The notes under the pieces were generated by a model. The model was not told the origin of the DNA and did no database searches. It saw nothing but the letters and a program-made list of their open reading frames with translations. From the NCBI GenBank assembly GCA_003058525.1, contig QBVD01000022.1, forward strand, positions 1 to 50,224: a DNA stretch of 50,224 bases, given 5' to 3'. This document shows positions 1 through 8,950 of the stretch, in pieces. This stretch comes from a gamma proteobacterium symbiont of Ctena orbiculata. GTDB lineage: Bacteria; Pseudomonadota; Gammaproteobacteria; Chromatiales; Chromatiaceae. The translations under genes were made by a program, and so were the position numbers. Every line of letters starts with the position of its first letter. Position 1 is the stretch's first letter.

Positions 1-298
1 GCTGACCGAACACCCCAATACCTGCTGCATGGGGTCTTCATCACCCTCCTCCAGGTTCAGATAACTGTTCTCTTCATCTCTTTCAAGAATACCCTGTCGT
101 TCCAGATATCCGGCAACTCGGTGGCTGATCGTATGCACCAGCTACGTGCAACGGCAGGGGATTGTCCTGAGCAGCCATCACATCCCTGAACTGCGGGTAG
201 TGTCGCCCGATGATTTGATAGAGAAGCGTCTGTTCCGGTCGATGACGCTGATAAAATGGGCTGTGTGACGACCGGTCCTTGATCGCGACCTGAGACAT
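1..298 (-). pseudogene. IS91-family transposase remnant (5' part plus internal piece, frameshifted)
   Basis: Reading leftward from an ATG at 298 (good ribosome site GGAGAG just upstream) the frame gives about 50 residues resembling the start of IS91/ISCR-type rolling-circle transposases (YQRHRPEQTLLYQII, then YPQFRDVMA). The frame then shifts: at 1-140 a different frame reads RVAGYLERQGILERDEEN and EDPMQQVLG, which resembles a region from the middle of the same family. The zinc-finger and catalytic part that should lie between is missing, so this is an internally deleted, out-of-frame relic. It runs off the left edge. The family is recognised by eye; the exact subgroup is not known. Confidence 0.65.
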
Positions 299-402
299 AT
301 CACTCTCCTTTCCATGGAGAGCCTTATGTTCTCATGATGTTCTCTATATGTATAGACGAATGCTTGATGCCTGCCGTTGCCAGACATTGCCTGCCAGTAC
401 CG

Positions 403-540
403 GTCACTCCCACTCGATTGTAAACAAGCCTTTTATTCTTTTAATATTCAATGGCATACATTCCTGCTAAATCTTAATACCATGAAAAATACCATGCTCA
501 GAAATTTCTTCTAATCGATACGAGAATCACCGACTAGCAC
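403..540. repeat. Attachment-site junction A: guaA-type core plus arm2
   Basis: The core GTCACTCCCACTCGAT (403-418) copies the 3' end of guaA seen at 30251-30266. It is followed by arm2: an AT-rich stretch with AATATTCAATGGC and then TACCATGAAAAATACCATG (about 478-496), as at junctions C, D and E. The left side (299-402) does not resemble arm1 of the other junctions. This is therefore the distal end of the island chain, bordering either old chromosome or an unrelated element (the IS91 relic). Confidence 0.75.
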
Positions 541-546
541 AGTAAA

Positions 547-1692
547 TCACTTCTTCTCTAAACCAAATCCTGCCGGTTCGACAACGGCCAACTCATAACG
601 AGTTGTTCTGCCACCACCCGGTAGCGGGACGATGATCCTTTTGGCAACCAGATCTGAAAGATCACGGCTGGCTGTTCGATTGGGGCACTTGGTTATCGCT
701 TCATATTTTTTTGTCGTTATCCCACCTTCAAAGCCCTTCCGGCCTTCAGCAAACACCCGAGATACCATTCTGGCCTGCCGGTCATTCAACTGGTCACCAT
801 AGGTTTCGTAGAAACGTGCCTTGGCCAGTACAAAATCCACTTCTTCTCTGGCAATTTCCTGTGCCTTGATGACCCTGTCGGCAAAGTAATCAAGCCAGGC
901 ATTAACGTCCAGGCTTCCACGGCTCGCTTTCTCCAGTTGCAGATAATAAGATTTTTTGCCTCCCTCTATCGCCGTGGCAAGACAAGCCGTGGTCGGATAG
1001 CCGAGAGACTGCGAAAGCGCATGATCAGCAATCGCCCTGCCGACTCGCCCGTTACCATCGTCGAAGGGATGGATCACTTCGAACCAGAGGTGTGCAATAC
1101 CCGCTCTGGCAATCCCTGGTATTTTTGTATCCCTGTTTGAAGGGCTGGTCTGGTTATACCAGCCGATGAATCCCGTCATTTCGTCAGGCACCTGAGTCAC
1201 TGGCGGGGCTTCGTAGTGAACTTTTTCACGACCGTAAGGCCCGCTCACTATTTGCATTGGCGAAGGATCGTTGCGGTATGCGCCTCGCAGAATAGGCGTA
1301 TAGCGCTGTTCCGGGACAGCCATGGATTGCCACTTGCCCAGCAGATCGTGTGTCAGCGATGCGTGCCAGTTCTTACGAACGTCCACCAGCAGCGAAGCAG
1401 CCCCCACCGCTTTCTGGTCTGAGTTGTCTGGTAGCGTATCCGATGTAATTAAAGAGAGTAGAGATGACCTGACCGATTCTCTATCCAGATCCTCGCCTTC
1501 AATGGCACTGGTTTTGATGGCTTCTGAAAGCATCAAATCGATCGTGGCATCCTCTTGGGACGCCATTGGCAGTGCCTCAAAGCGGCCAGCTAGACGCTCT
1601 GAGCTTATGCGAAATTTAAGTTCCCGGTCATCGAGCGCGCGATTGTCATAGCGAAAATCTGGCCAATCGGGCTGTTGCCATATCCATCTCAT
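547..1692 (-). CDS. Fic-domain protein with N-terminal DUF4172 (probable AMP-transferase)
   Basis: 381 residues. The N-terminus WIWQQPDWPDF is the DUF4172 start typical of this Fic subgroup. The canonical Fic catalytic motif HPFDDGNGRVGR lies at 208-219, with the catalytic His and all phosphate-binding residues present, so the enzyme should be able to transfer AMP or another nucleotide monophosphate to a protein. An inhibitory-helix motif of the (S/T)xxxE(G/N) type, TSAIEG, lies at 61-66, which fits a class II self-inhibited Fic whose Glu65 would block ATP binding. The C-terminal 90 residues look like a winged-helix DNA-binding domain, so it may regulate its own promoter. It stands alone in its unit, with no separate antitoxin. 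Its target is unknown. Confidence 0.9.
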   Translation of the reverse strand: MRWIWQQPDWPDFRYDNRALDDRELKFRISSERLAGRFEALPMASQEDATIDLMLSEAIKTSAIEGEDLDRESVRSSLLSLITSDTLPDNSDQKAVGAASLLVDVRKNWHASLTHDLLGKWQSMAVPEQRYTPILRGAYRNDPSPMQIVSGPYGREKVHYEAPPVTQVPDEMTGFIGWYNQTSPSNRDTKIPGIARAGIAHLWFEVIHPFDDGNGRVGRAIADHALSQSLGYPTTACLATAIEGGKKSYYLQLEKASRGSLDVNAWLDYFADRVIKAQEIAREEVDFVLAKARFYETYGDQLNDRQARMVSRVFAEGRKGFEGGITTKKYEAITKCPNRTASRDLSDLVAKRIIVPLPGGGRTTRYELAVVEPAGFGLEKK

Positions 1693-1721
1693 GGCGCGAT
1701 TTTAGCACTTATTCACGCCAT

Positions 1722-1764
1722 ATTATAGTTTATTATTGGCGTGATTATAGGCCATAATCACGCC
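1722..1764 (-). promoter_or_regulatory. Promoter and perfect palindromic operator of the Fic gene
   Basis: A perfect inverted repeat with 11-base arms, GGCGTGATTAT and ATAATCACGCC (1738-1748 and 1754-1764, 5-base spacer), lies 46-72 bases upstream of the Fic start. A leftward TATAAT (complement of 1722-1727) lies between it and the gene, so the palindrome covers the -35 region. A further CACGCC half-site is at 1714-1719. This looks like a repressor operator; autoregulation by the Fic protein's winged helix is a guess. Confidence 0.55.
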
Positions 1765-1925
1765 ACACCCGCTCGAGAAGAGAAATCTGAATGCCGTCAA
1801 TACCATGACAGTACCAATTCGCCGCTCATGGTATCGCTGTTTTCTGATTTCAACACGCGGTAAATACCATGAAAAATACCATGCTCAGAAAATCCTTCAA
1901 AATACTCGAAAAAATTGCCGATTGA
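1757..1925. repeat. Fused arm1/arm2 scar B without an att core
   Basis: Starts with TCACGCCAC and ATCTGA-TGCCG segments also found just outside arm1 at 28994-29034. Then come AATACCATG (1799-1807) and CATGGTATC (1827-1835), the inverted repeat of arm1. The next stretch, TAAATACCATGAAAAATACC at 1861-1880, switches directly to the arm2 continuation GCTCAGAAAATCCTTC. The AT-rich inner arm parts and the guaA core are absent. Both arms of intact junctions carry TACCATGAAAAATACCAT, so recombination between these copies would give exactly this structure. Confidence 0.65.
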
Positions 1926-1956
1926 ACGCTTCCACACTGCCCCTAGGTGATGTCGC

Positions 1957-2982
1957 TTACCCAGCATTCAGCAGGTTCTGGAAAACAGCGACTTCCTCCA
2001 TAATCTCCTCAAATGTTGGTACATCACCATAGAACATTTCCTGCTGCATACTTTCATAATCGGCCTGCCACGCGGGGAGATCGGCGGCTGAGGGTATCAG
2101 CTGCAGTTCCTTCGGATTTAGCGTCGAATAGTCGACCCACGTATAGCGGAAGAACACCTGACGATGCATGGCAATCCGATGGAATAGCCCAAGATCCCGG
2201 ACAGACTCGTCACCCACTCCGGCCTGAATCATCCGGTAGAGGTCATAGTAATGGCGGGCCATCGATCGTCGCTGCTTTTTCTTGGCCTTTGGACGAAATG
2301 TCTCCTCATGCAGCAACATTGCTTTTTCCAAGAAGGTGCGCTCTGGCCGTACTGCCCTCACCTCTGAACCTGGCTCGGCCAGTAATTCCGGGAAGGCTTC
2401 TCTGATATAGGGCGTGATCTCGACGGATGCAACAGGCTCTGTATCTGACCGGGCGCCCATCTCAATCTTTACAGCTCGACGAAGATAGGCGGCCTGCTCC
2501 GGGAAGGCCGTTGGATACAACAACAGCAAGGTCTGTTCATCGGGATCGTCGAGATCAGGCTCAAGCGACCATTCGAGTGTGTCCGGTAGATCTGATGAGA
2601 TCGATTCGAAGAGTGTCGGTTGAATCTGGTCGCTGATACATTGCTGGCAGGCTTCTTTCAGCGCCTTGAGGCGCTTGGTCATCTGTTTCCTGCTGGGTGC
2701 TTGTTCCGGGGCATTTTCTCCACCAAAACCCAAGGCTTCCCTATCGATGACGATATCGATATCTTCGGAAAAACGTTCGATGAGATTCCAGCACTTGGAT
2801 AACGACGTACCACCCTTAAACGTCAGATGTTTGTCCAATTCGGGCAGACTGAACAATTTGCCCAGCGTCCAACAAACCCAGAAGTCCTTTTCGACGGCAA
2901 TCTCGAACAGATTCAGTTGTGCGCCCGTCTCCGTACAGACCAGCCGGCGACGTTCTTCCGACATCCCAATAAATTCTTTCAT
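1957..2982 (-). CDS. abiEii: AbiEii/AbiGii-type nucleotidyltransferase toxin
   Basis: 341 residues. The nucleotidyltransferase signature of AbiEii toxins is clear: KGGTSLSK at 56-63 followed by a serine and paired acidic residues in FSEDIDI at 71-77, then the long helical C-terminal part with [13 protein letters not shown] and [10 protein letters not shown] typical of the family. AbiEii proteins are toxins of type IV toxin-antitoxin pairs that stop growth, for instance during phage infection; characterised relatives add nucleotides to tRNA acceptor ends. The start ATG overlaps the stop of the upstream antitoxin gene by four bases (ATGA), so the two are translationally coupled. An internal start at residue 7 is also possible. 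Confidence 0.9.
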   Translation of the reverse strand: MKEFIGMSEERRRLVCTETGAQLNLFEIAVEKDFWVCWTLGKLFSLPELDKHLTFKGGTSLSKCWNLIERFSEDIDIVIDREALGFGGENAPEQAPSRKQMTKRLKALKEACQQCISDQIQPTLFESISSDLPDTLEWSLEPDLDDPDEQTLLLLYPTAFPEQAAYLRRAVKIEMGARSDTEPVASVEITPYIREAFPELLAEPGSEVRAVRPERTFLEKAMLLHEETFRPKAKKKQRRSMARHYYDLYRMIQAGVGDESVRDLGLFHRIAMHRQVFFRYTWVDYSTLNPKELQLIPSAADLPAWQADYESMQQEMFYGDVPTFEEIMEEVAVFQNLLNAG

Positions 2983-3602
2983 GCTGCGCTTTCCCGATCG
3001 GCCAGTGAACGAAAGATATCGGCGATCCAGGCCGGGGCATATCGAATATCCTTTACCAGTTGCTTGCGTGCATCGTCATCGAGCCGACGATCGAGCTGTG
3101 CGACGACTTGCTGATCGACGTTCTTCCTGCTCAGGTGGCGCAGTGCCTGGATCACCAACCCACTGATCTTTCCCGCAGTGGCCATATTGCGGGGAGTCGT
3201 GTGCTTCAGGATGATCTGACGCTTGCCAACCTGGACAGTCCGTGAGCGACCATCCGTTAAATAAACAACCTTCATGGGGACTTGCTTGGAGAGTCCAAGC
3301 AAATTGGCTGCGTAGGCCCCGGAGGGTTGAAGCCGGGTGGCGTCGCGACCTGCAAGTGCGCTTGCAATATCATCCGTCGATGGTTGCAACGGACCCAACT
3401 GGGGATCAATTTTCGGGTAATCGTACAGTCCCCGGGCCAGCTGGCGGATAAGGCCGCTGTCCCGATACCGCATCAGTGCAAGATCGACAGCCCGGCGGGT
3501 ACCAAGATCCGTAAAACTGTCTGGCGTAAAGACCCAGCCCCGCTTGCGGCCCTGAATCCGGCGGAGGATCTTGCTGTTGGTACTGTCTGCGTGCTTGCCC
3601 AT
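2979..3602 (-). CDS. abiEi: AbiEi-type antitoxin (DUF6088, winged-helix N-terminus)
   Basis: 207 residues, first gene of the AbiE pair. The N-terminal 60 residues ([21 protein letters not shown] and [19 protein letters not shown]) look like the winged-helix DNA-binding part of AbiEi/DUF6088 proteins. A central segment with [20 protein letters not shown] and [13 protein letters not shown] matches the conserved middle of this family. Members act as antitoxins and repress their own operon. It overlaps the toxin gene by four bases. The stretch upstream (3603-3650) is AT-rich and would hold the promoter. Family assignment is by motif recognition; the partner is decisive. Confidence 0.85.
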   Translation of the reverse strand: MGKHADSTNSKILRRIQGRKRGWVFTPDSFTDLGTRRAVDLALMRYRDSGLIRQLARGLYDYPKIDPQLGPLQPSTDDIASALAGRDATRLQPSGAYAANLLGLSKQVPMKVVYLTDGRSRTVQVGKRQIILKHTTPRNMATAGKISGLVIQALRHLSRKNVDQQVVAQLDRRLDDDARKQLVKDIRYAPAWIADIFRSLADRESAA

Positions 3603-3805
3603 ATATTTTGAAAGAAAAGTGTATATCTTTTTCTTTTAAAATAAAAGCGCTATTCAGAGCCTCGAAGTCTGTATGAGTGAGCGCGGGGTAAGGTCGGCGC
3701 AAAACAAGCAACGACACGCATCCCCTTCGTGGCTTGGTAGCCGGTCATGTCTTTAATGACCGGCGGGCTGAGGCCTTGCTCAAACAGGTAATGCTCAGCG
3801 CAGCT

Positions 3806-4085
3806 GATACCATGCCAGCATCAATTTACCTTTCATGGTATCGATGTTTTCTGCCTTGCTATGCGCAATAAATACCATTGATGATGTAGATTACATTATC
3901 AATTGGATTGTTTTTATTCTTATATTTCAATATGTTATAAATTCCAGTCACTCCCACTCTATTGTAAATAAGCCTTTTTTTTCTTTTATATTCAATGGCT
4001 TATTTTCCAGCTAAATGAGAATACCATGAAAAATACCATGCTCAGAAAATCCTTCAAAATGCTCGAAAAAAATGCAGATTGAACA
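3806..4085. repeat. Attachment-site junction C (arm1 - core - arm2)
   Basis: Arm1: GATACCATG (3806-3814) and CATGGTATC (3834-3842) form an inverted repeat, followed by AAATACCATTGATGATGTAG and an AT-rich stretch. Core: GTCACTCCCACTC with TATTG at 3947-3964, one base different from the guaA core. Arm2: AAATAAGCC and AATGGCTTATT as an imperfect inverted repeat, then TACCATGAAAAATACCATG and CTCAGAAAATCCTTC. It separates the AbiE/Fic units from the arsenic unit. No gene lies in 3603-4100 apart from a possible coding relic at about 3690-3805. Confidence 0.8.
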
Positions 4086-4100
4086 CTGATACACAGCACC

Positions 4101-4427
4101 TTAGGCCACCTTCCGGGCTTTGACTTCCAGGTGAATGCCCTCCTGCTCCTGCAGATATTGGATCACTGCAAACAGGTTACTCGCCTGGGGATTACCTTTT
4201 GGCCCGAACATGCGCATGAGGCTCTTGCTTGACTTGTCGAAGACCTGGGAGAGTTCCTCGAACCCGATCGTCGCATTGATATAGTCACGCAGCACTGCCT
4301 TGCCGGTATCGACATCACCAGCAAGCAGGCACTCGACCCCTTCCTGCAGCAGAGCCTTGCGAAACGCCGGATCCCGTTGGGCGCGTGCCTGTATGGTGTC
4401 CTTAAAATCTTTCGTCAAAGCCATCAT
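4101..4427 (-). CDS. HigA-like addiction-module antitoxin
   Basis: 108 residues, second gene of a toxin-first pair. It resembles the small helix-turn-helix antitoxins that accompany RelE/HigB toxins (FRKALLQEGVECLLAGDVDT, then a helix-turn-helix around 65-95 with SKSLMRMFG and NPQASNLFAVIQYL). Such proteins bind the toxin and the operon promoter. It overlaps the toxin stop by four bases. A near copy (four substitutions in 108 by eye) occurs at 13940-14266 in the same position relative to the next arm2, so the pair seems to belong to the island end itself. Confidence 0.8.
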   Translation of the reverse strand: MMALTKDFKDTIQARAQRDPAFRKALLQEGVECLLAGDVDTGKAVLRDYINATIGFEELSQVFDKSSKSLMRMFGPKGNPQASNLFAVIQYLQEQEGIHLEVKARKVA

Positions 4428-4765
4428 GTCACCTCTTGCCGTTTCCGTCGCTTATAGTCGCGCCAGTTGGCTTTCGCAGCAGTGATATCGGAGTCCTGCC
4501 GCTTCTTGGTACCGCCCGCGAGCAATATCACCAACCGGTCGCCGTCCTTGCCAAAATAGATCCGATAACCGGGACCGAAATCAATCCTGAACTCATAGAC
4601 GCCGGCACCCACACCTTTCACATTAGAGAAGTTGCCCTGCTCCATCCGATGGACGGCTGTCGTCACCTTGACCGCAGCGGCCACACTCAGACGATCGAAC
4701 CATTTGGCATAAGGACTTTTTTCCTCAGCATCCAGGTACTCTCTAACCTCGATCATATGACCCAT
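4424..4765 (-). CDS. RelE/HigB-family toxin (Gp49-like)
   Basis: 113 residues with the compact RelE/HigB fold pattern: an early helix (KSPYAKWFDRLSVAAAVKV), then strands with FRIDFGPGYRIYFGKDGDRL and VILLAGGTKKRQDSDI, and a basic C-terminus (WRDYKRRKRQ). Family members are ribosome-dependent mRNA nucleases. The start used is the ATG at 4765; residue 4 is a second Met and may be the real start. The toxin-before-antitoxin order is that of HigBA pairs. It is intact here, unlike the copy at 14263-14480. Confidence 0.8.
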   Translation of the reverse strand: MGHMIEVREYLDAEEKSPYAKWFDRLSVAAAVKVTTAVHRMEQGNFSNVKGVGAGVYEFRIDFGPGYRIYFGKDGDRLVILLAGGTKKRQDSDITAAKANWRDYKRRKRQEVT

Positions 4766-4856
4766 ATAGTAGCATATATGTTACCTTTTTCAATACCCAA
4801 ATAACGTTGCATTCGGGACAGGCCAGTACGATTTCAAGCACGAGTCGTGATAATTA

Positions 4857-5810
4857 TCAGGCAATGACATTGAAGCCCCATCCCACCAGCGTGAACGCGA
4901 TCGCGAGCACCCCGGCAAACAGCGCCAGTGCCTGCCACTTGATCACCTTGCGCAGGATCAGCATCTCCGGCAGCGACAGGGCAGCCACGCTCATCATCAG
5001 CGCCAGCGTAGTCCCCACGGCCACCCCCTTGGTCAGCATCGCCTCAGCGACCGGAATCACACCGGTGGCGTTCGAATACAGCGGGATGCCCATCAACACC
5101 GCCGCCGGTACCGTATACCAGGCATCGCCGCCCAGGTTGTCGCCGACCCACTGCTCCGGCACGAAACCGTGGAACAGTGCGCCGACGCCAATGCCAAGCA
5201 GTACCCATGTCCAGATGCGGCCGACGATCTCCTTGACCTCGGCCACGGCATAACGGTGGCGACCGGCAAACGACCGGTCTGGCTCCGGCAGGTCCGCCTG
5301 GCCCATCTGGATCTTCCAGACGTACTCCTCCACCCAGCGTTCGGGTTTGAAGGACTGCATAACGATGCCGCCGAACCAGGCCACCAGCAGCCCAGCTCCT
5401 ACGTACAGTGCTGCCAGCTTCCAGCCCAGGATCCCGACCAGGATCACCGCAGCCACTTCGTTGATCATCGGACTGGCAATCAGGAACGAAAAGGTCACGC
5501 CCAACGGAATACCTGCCTCGACGAAACCGATGAACAGCGGCACCGAGGAGCAGGAACAGAATGGCGTCACCGCCCCTAGCGTGACCGCGAAGCCGCGCGC
5601 CTGCCAGTCCGGCCGACCGCGCACGAACTCGCGCACCCGCTCGGGCGACAGCAATGCGCGCAGTAGACCCATCACGTAGATGACGATCACCAGCAGGACG
5701 AAGATCTTGGCGACGTCCATGACGAAGAAATACAGCGCCGCCCCCAGGTGGCTTTCTGGCGACAAAGCCAGCCACTGATAAACGACTAGACTGGCCAGAT
5801 GATCAAACAC
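4857..5810 (-). CDS. arsP: ArsP-like permease (DUF318 family)
   Basis: About 317 residues when started at the GTG at 5810, which overlaps the end of arsJ by eight bases and has GGAG seven bases upstream. A longer frame to 5990 would lie inside arsJ and lacks family similarity, so it was not used. Eight or more hydrophobic helices and the family signature TPFCSCSSVP, followed by a GIPLGVTFSFLIASP segment, identify the PF03773 permease family. It includes ArsP, which exports trivalent organoarsenicals, as well as other metal-linked permeases. The position at the end of an arsenic operon favours an arsenical substrate, but this is inferred from context. Confidence 0.75.
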   Translation of the reverse strand: MFDHLASLVVYQWLALSPESHLGAALYFFVMDVAKIFVLLVIVIYVMGLLRALLSPERVREFVRGRPDWQARGFAVTLGAVTPFCSCSSVPLFIGFVEAGIPLGVTFSFLIASPMINEVAAVILVGILGWKLAALYVGAGLLVAWFGGIVMQSFKPERWVEEYVWKIQMGQADLPEPDRSFAGRHRYAVAEVKEIVGRIWTWVLLGIGVGALFHGFVPEQWVGDNLGGDAWYTVPAAVLMGIPLYSNATGVIPVAEAMLTKGVAVGTTLALMMSVAALSLPEMLILRKVIKWQALALFAGVLAIAFTLVGWGFNVIA

Positions 5811-7026
5811 GGGGTTGTTCTCCGGCAACAGGCCGAACCGAGGGCAGCGCAAAGGAAAGCATGGCTGCAGCCAACACAAAACCCGATGACAGCCACAGAC
5901 AGCCCTCCAGTCCATGCGTCTGGTAGACCAATCCGGACAGGACCGTGCCTGCCAGGCAGCCACCCGCGTTGGCCATATAGTAAAAACCAACGTTCATCGA
6001 CACCTTGTCATAATCGGAATAGGCCAGGATCAGGTAGGAGTGCACCGCTGAATTGATCGCAAAGACAATGCCGAACAGAATCAATCCAGCGACCAGCACG
6101 GTTTCGACTGGCCAACCCTGCTGCATGGCAATGACGATACCGGCTGGAAATACCGCCAGCACGAAGGCCCACAGCCTTGCGGTACCGCCACCCGGTCCCT
6201 GCCCATGATGACTGCGCCGGATCAGTTTTGGCGCTGATGCCTGCACAAACCCGTAACCGATGACCCAGGCTGCCATAAAAGTACCCACGCCAGTCGCTGA
6301 CCAGCCGGCTACTTCTACCAGAAATACCGGCAAGGCCACGACAAACCAGATATCGCGAGAACCAAACAGGAAAAAACGCGCTGCCGACAGCCAGTTGATC
6401 GCAGGCACCTTGGAGAACACCTGGGTAAACTTCGGCTTTGATTTCATCTTGCCGACACCTGAAGGCAGCATGACAGCGGTAATGATCAGCACCACAAATA
6501 GCATGCCTGCCAGCACGATCAGGGCACCACGAAAACCAATCCATTCCAGCAAGGCGGCACCGACGAAAAAACCACCGCCCTTGAGCGCATTTTTGGAACC
6601 GGTCAGAACAGCTACCCACTTAAACAGCTTTGACTCACCGCCATCGCCTGCGATGAGTTTTACCGAGGCCTTGGCTGACATCTTGTTCAGGTCCTTGGCA
6701 ATGCCCGACAAGGCCTGCGCCGCCATAACATAGGCCACCGACAGCCAGGCATCCGGCACGGTAAGCATCGCCAGTGCCACTACCTGCATGGCCATTCCGA
6801 TGTTCATCGTCAGGTTCAAACCAATACGCGCCCCTAGCCAGCCACCCACGAGGTTGGTCACAATGCCGAAGAACTCGTAAAACAGAAACAGCATGGCCAC
6901 CTCAAACGGCGAGTAGCCGAGCATGTGGAAATACAGCACCACCAGCATGCGGATGGCACCATCGGTGATCGTGAAGGCCCAATAGCCGGCGGTAACGGTG
7001 AGGTAGTTGCGAGTGCTGGCGTCCAT
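5803..7026 (-). CDS. arsJ: ArsJ, MFS exporter of 1-arseno-3-phosphoglycerate
   Basis: About 407 residues and about twelve membrane segments. The N-terminus (NYLTVTAGYWAFTITDGAIR, then MLGYSPFEVAMLFLFYEFFG) and ALSGIAKDLNKMSAKASVK are characteristic of ArsJ. Characterised ArsJ proteins export the unstable arsenate ester that a dedicated GAPDH forms from glyceraldehyde-3-phosphate and arsenate; the ester breaks down outside, giving net arsenate expulsion. The matching GAPDH lies two genes upstream (7414-8415). The start is taken at the ATG at 7026, which overlaps the upstream stop as TGATG; a GTG at 7035 is an alternative. Confidence 0.9.
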   Translation of the reverse strand: MDASTRNYLTVTAGYWAFTITDGAIRMLVVLYFHMLGYSPFEVAMLFLFYEFFGIVTNLVGGWLGARIGLNLTMNIGMAMQVVALAMLTVPDAWLSVAYVMAAQALSGIAKDLNKMSAKASVKLIAGDGGESKLFKWVAVLTGSKNALKGGGFFVGAALLEWIGFRGALIVLAGMLFVVLIITAVMLPSGVGKMKSKPKFTQVFSKVPAINWLSAARFFLFGSRDIWFVVALPVFLVEVAGWSATGVGTFMAAWVIGYGFVQASAPKLIRRSHHGQGPGGGTARLWAFVLAVFPAGIVIAMQQGWPVETVLVAGLILFGIVFAINSAVHSYLILAYSDYDKVSMNVGFYYMANAGGCLAGTVLSGLVYQTHGLEGCLWLSSGFVLAAAMLSFALPSVRPVAGEQPRV

Positions 7027-7409
7027 CAGCAGCACCGGACGAGGCGACAGACCTCGCCGCGAATCAGGTAGGCGGGTGGGACTTCGAAGGATTCGCTGCC
7101 CAACACCAGAGTCCGGCAGGACTCTTCGCGCCCGGTCAACTCACCGCAGGAGGTACAGGCACTGCTGCCGATCTGGATAGCCGGAGTGCTGGCCTCCAGC
7201 GGTTGCCCACCGATCAGCACCTGGTTCGACTCCTGGATAGACTCCGGCCCGAGCGGGGTTTCCGTCAGCGTAACTTTAACACCTCTAGGCGCGCATTCCC
7301 GGTTCAGATTGGCAACTAACTCACGCAACAAGGCGCCGGTGTCACCGCAACGTTCACAGGTCTCGCCCTCCACTCGCAGATGACGCCATTCAATATCGAT
7401 CGTCTTCAC
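7026..7409 (-). CDS. DUF2703 Cys-rich protein
   Basis: 127 residues, soluble. It has a CxxC pair at 18-21 (GETCERCGDTG), a second cluster in SSACTSCGELTGREESC, and a Cys-Cys C-terminus; the sequence IEWRHLRVEGETCERC fits DUF2703, a family of unknown function. Its cysteines could bind arsenite or a metal or form a thiol relay, but there is no direct evidence. It sits between the GAPDH and arsJ genes and is coupled to arsJ by a TGATG overlap, so it is probably co-made with the arsenate export route. Confidence 0.75.
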   Translation of the reverse strand: MKTIDIEWRHLRVEGETCERCGDTGALLRELVANLNRECAPRGVKVTLTETPLGPESIQESNQVLIGGQPLEASTPAIQIGSSACTSCGELTGREESCRTLVLGSESFEVPPAYLIRGEVCRLVRCC

Positions 7410-7413
7410 TGGC

Positions 7414-8415
7414 TTACAGACTCCGTGCGATCATGGCCGCGATATCCATCATGCGGTTCACATAACCCCACTCATTGTCGTACCAGGCGTAGACCTTCAC
7501 CTGGGTGCCATCGATCACCATGGTGGACAGTGCATCCACGATCGACGAGCGAGGATCGTTCAAGTAATCCACCGACACGAGTGGACGCTCTTCGTATCCG
7601 AGAATTCCTTTCAGCTCACCTTCGGCGGCCTCTTTGAAGTAACCGTTGACCTCTTCTGCTGTCACCGGCCGAGCGGCTTCGAACACGAAGTCGGTGAGCG
7701 ACGCATTGAGCAGCGGGATACGCACCGCATGGCCGTTCAGCTTGCCGGTCAATTCCGGGAAAATCTTGGTAATCGCTTTTGCCGATCCGGTCGTCGTCGG
7801 AATCAACGACTGACCGCAGGCACGGGCGCGGCGCAGGTCCTTATGACCTTTATCGACGATAGTCTGGGTGTTGGTGATGTCATGGATAGTGGTCATGCAG
7901 CCATGCACGATGCCGATCTTCTCGTGTACCACCTTGACTACGGGCGCCAGGCAATTGGTTGTGCAGGAGGCCGCTGTGACCAGATGGTGTTGTACGGGAT
8001 CGTAGAGATGGTCATTGATGCCGTAAACGATATTCAGCGCGCCTTCAGTCGGTGCCGCCACGATGACCTTCTTCACGCCCTGGTCGAAATAGGTTTGCAG
8101 AGTATCCGGCTTCTTATGGTGTTTGCCCGTCGCCTCAATCACGATATCGCAACCTGACCAGTCCGTTTCGTCGATGGTTGCATTGCGGCTGTATGCAACT
8201 GGATTGCCAGCAATGATCATGGCGTCGCCATCGGCACTGCACTCCTCAGCCCAGGTTCCGTGCACCGAATCAAACTTGAGCAGATGCGCCGAACCGTCAG
8301 CATCCGTAGCGATCTCGTTCACCTGGGTGACGGCAATGCCTTCCTTTCCCCAACCGGCACGCAATCCCAGGCGGCCCATGCGGCCAAACCCGTTAATACC
8401 GATCTTTACTGTCAT
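7414..8415 (-). CDS. gapdh: Arsenic-operon glyceraldehyde-3-phosphate dehydrogenase
   Basis: 333 residues from the ATG at 8415 (AGGAGA ribosome site upstream); the open frame continues further upstream, but only into the neighbouring gene. The Rossmann start [16 protein letters not shown], the catalytic motif [10 protein letters not shown] with Cys151, and the C-terminal [12 protein letters not shown] are all typical of GAPDH. In arsJ-linked operons this enzyme uses arsenate in place of phosphate to make 1-arseno-3-phosphoglycerate, the ArsJ substrate. The close linkage to arsJ and the ars regulator supports this role over glycolysis. Confidence 0.92.
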   Translation of the reverse strand: MTVKIGINGFGRMGRLGLRAGWGKEGIAVTQVNEIATDADGSAHLLKFDSVHGTWAEECSADGDAMIIAGNPVAYSRNATIDETDWSGCDIVIEATGKHHKKPDTLQTYFDQGVKKVIVAAPTEGALNIVYGINDHLYDPVQHHLVTAASCTTNCLAPVVKVVHEKIGIVHGCMTTIHDITNTQTIVDKGHKDLRRARACGQSLIPTTTGSAKAITKIFPELTGKLNGHAVRIPLLNASLTDFVFEAARPVTAEEVNGYFKEAAEGELKGILGYEERPLVSVDYLNDPRSSIVDALSTMVIDGTQVKVYAWYDNEWGYVNRMMDIAAMIARSL

Positions 8416-8432
8416 TGAACTGTCTCCTCTTA

Positions 8433-8933
8433 TCATTTTTTGTCGTAAAGCGCTGCGAGGTATTCGGTATGTGCCGGCAGCTTCAGTGAATTGGGGCGCA
8501 GACCTTTCACCATGTCGGTTGCCTGCGCCTCGTCCATCCCCAGTTCGCGCATAATCACCGCCGCCATGAAGCCGGTGCGACCCGAACCGCCCCGGCAGTG
8601 AATCGCCACACATTTACCTTGTTCAATCAGCGCCAGCACTTCGGGTGTGCTCACCTGCCAGGATTGCTCGAAGTCCTCGGCAGGGGCTGCATCATCTTCG
8701 ACGGGAAAGTGAAACCAGGTCATGCCGCTTTGCCGAACAACATCCGGCAAGGAAGAAGCATCAAACTTGTCTAGTTCTTCATCCGTCATCATGGTGACGA
8801 TGGCATCCGCACCGGCCTGGTGAAGTTCGCTGACCGATGTGGCCAGATCCACGCCTTTGGTACCGGGGCACGGGGTGAAAATCAGTCGACCGCGTTTGGG
8901 CAAGGCCAGAATGTCATAGGGATGGGTACTCAC
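8433..8933 (-). CDS. Dual-specificity / tyrosine-type phosphatase
   Basis: 166 residues. The phosphatase loop [10 protein letters not shown] (His112, Cys113, Arg119) is the CX5R signature of cysteine-based protein tyrosine and dual-specificity phosphatases, with a DxxxxP-like stretch FPVEDDAAP upstream as a candidate general-acid loop. Its substrate is unknown. It lies 17 bases ahead of the GAPDH gene in the ars operon. It may act on phosphorylated metabolites or a signalling protein; a second arsenate-handling role is conceivable because the CX5R loop also occurs in ArsC, but this is speculation. Confidence 0.8.
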   Translation of the reverse strand: MSTHPYDILALPKRGRLIFTPCPGTKGVDLATSVSELHQAGADAIVTMMTDEELDKFDASSLPDVVRQSGMTWFHFPVEDDAAPAEDFEQSWQVSTPEVLALIEQGKCVAIHCRGGSGRTGFMAAVIMRELGMDEAQATDMVKGLRPNSLKLPAHTEYLAALYDKK

Positions 8934-8950
8934 GTTGCCGAACCTCGGTA

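Noticed and set aside
4857..5990. Long form of the ArsP-like permease starting at 5990
   Set aside because: The extra 60 residues lie inside arsJ, look out of frame and lack family similarity; the GTG at 5810 has a ribosome site.
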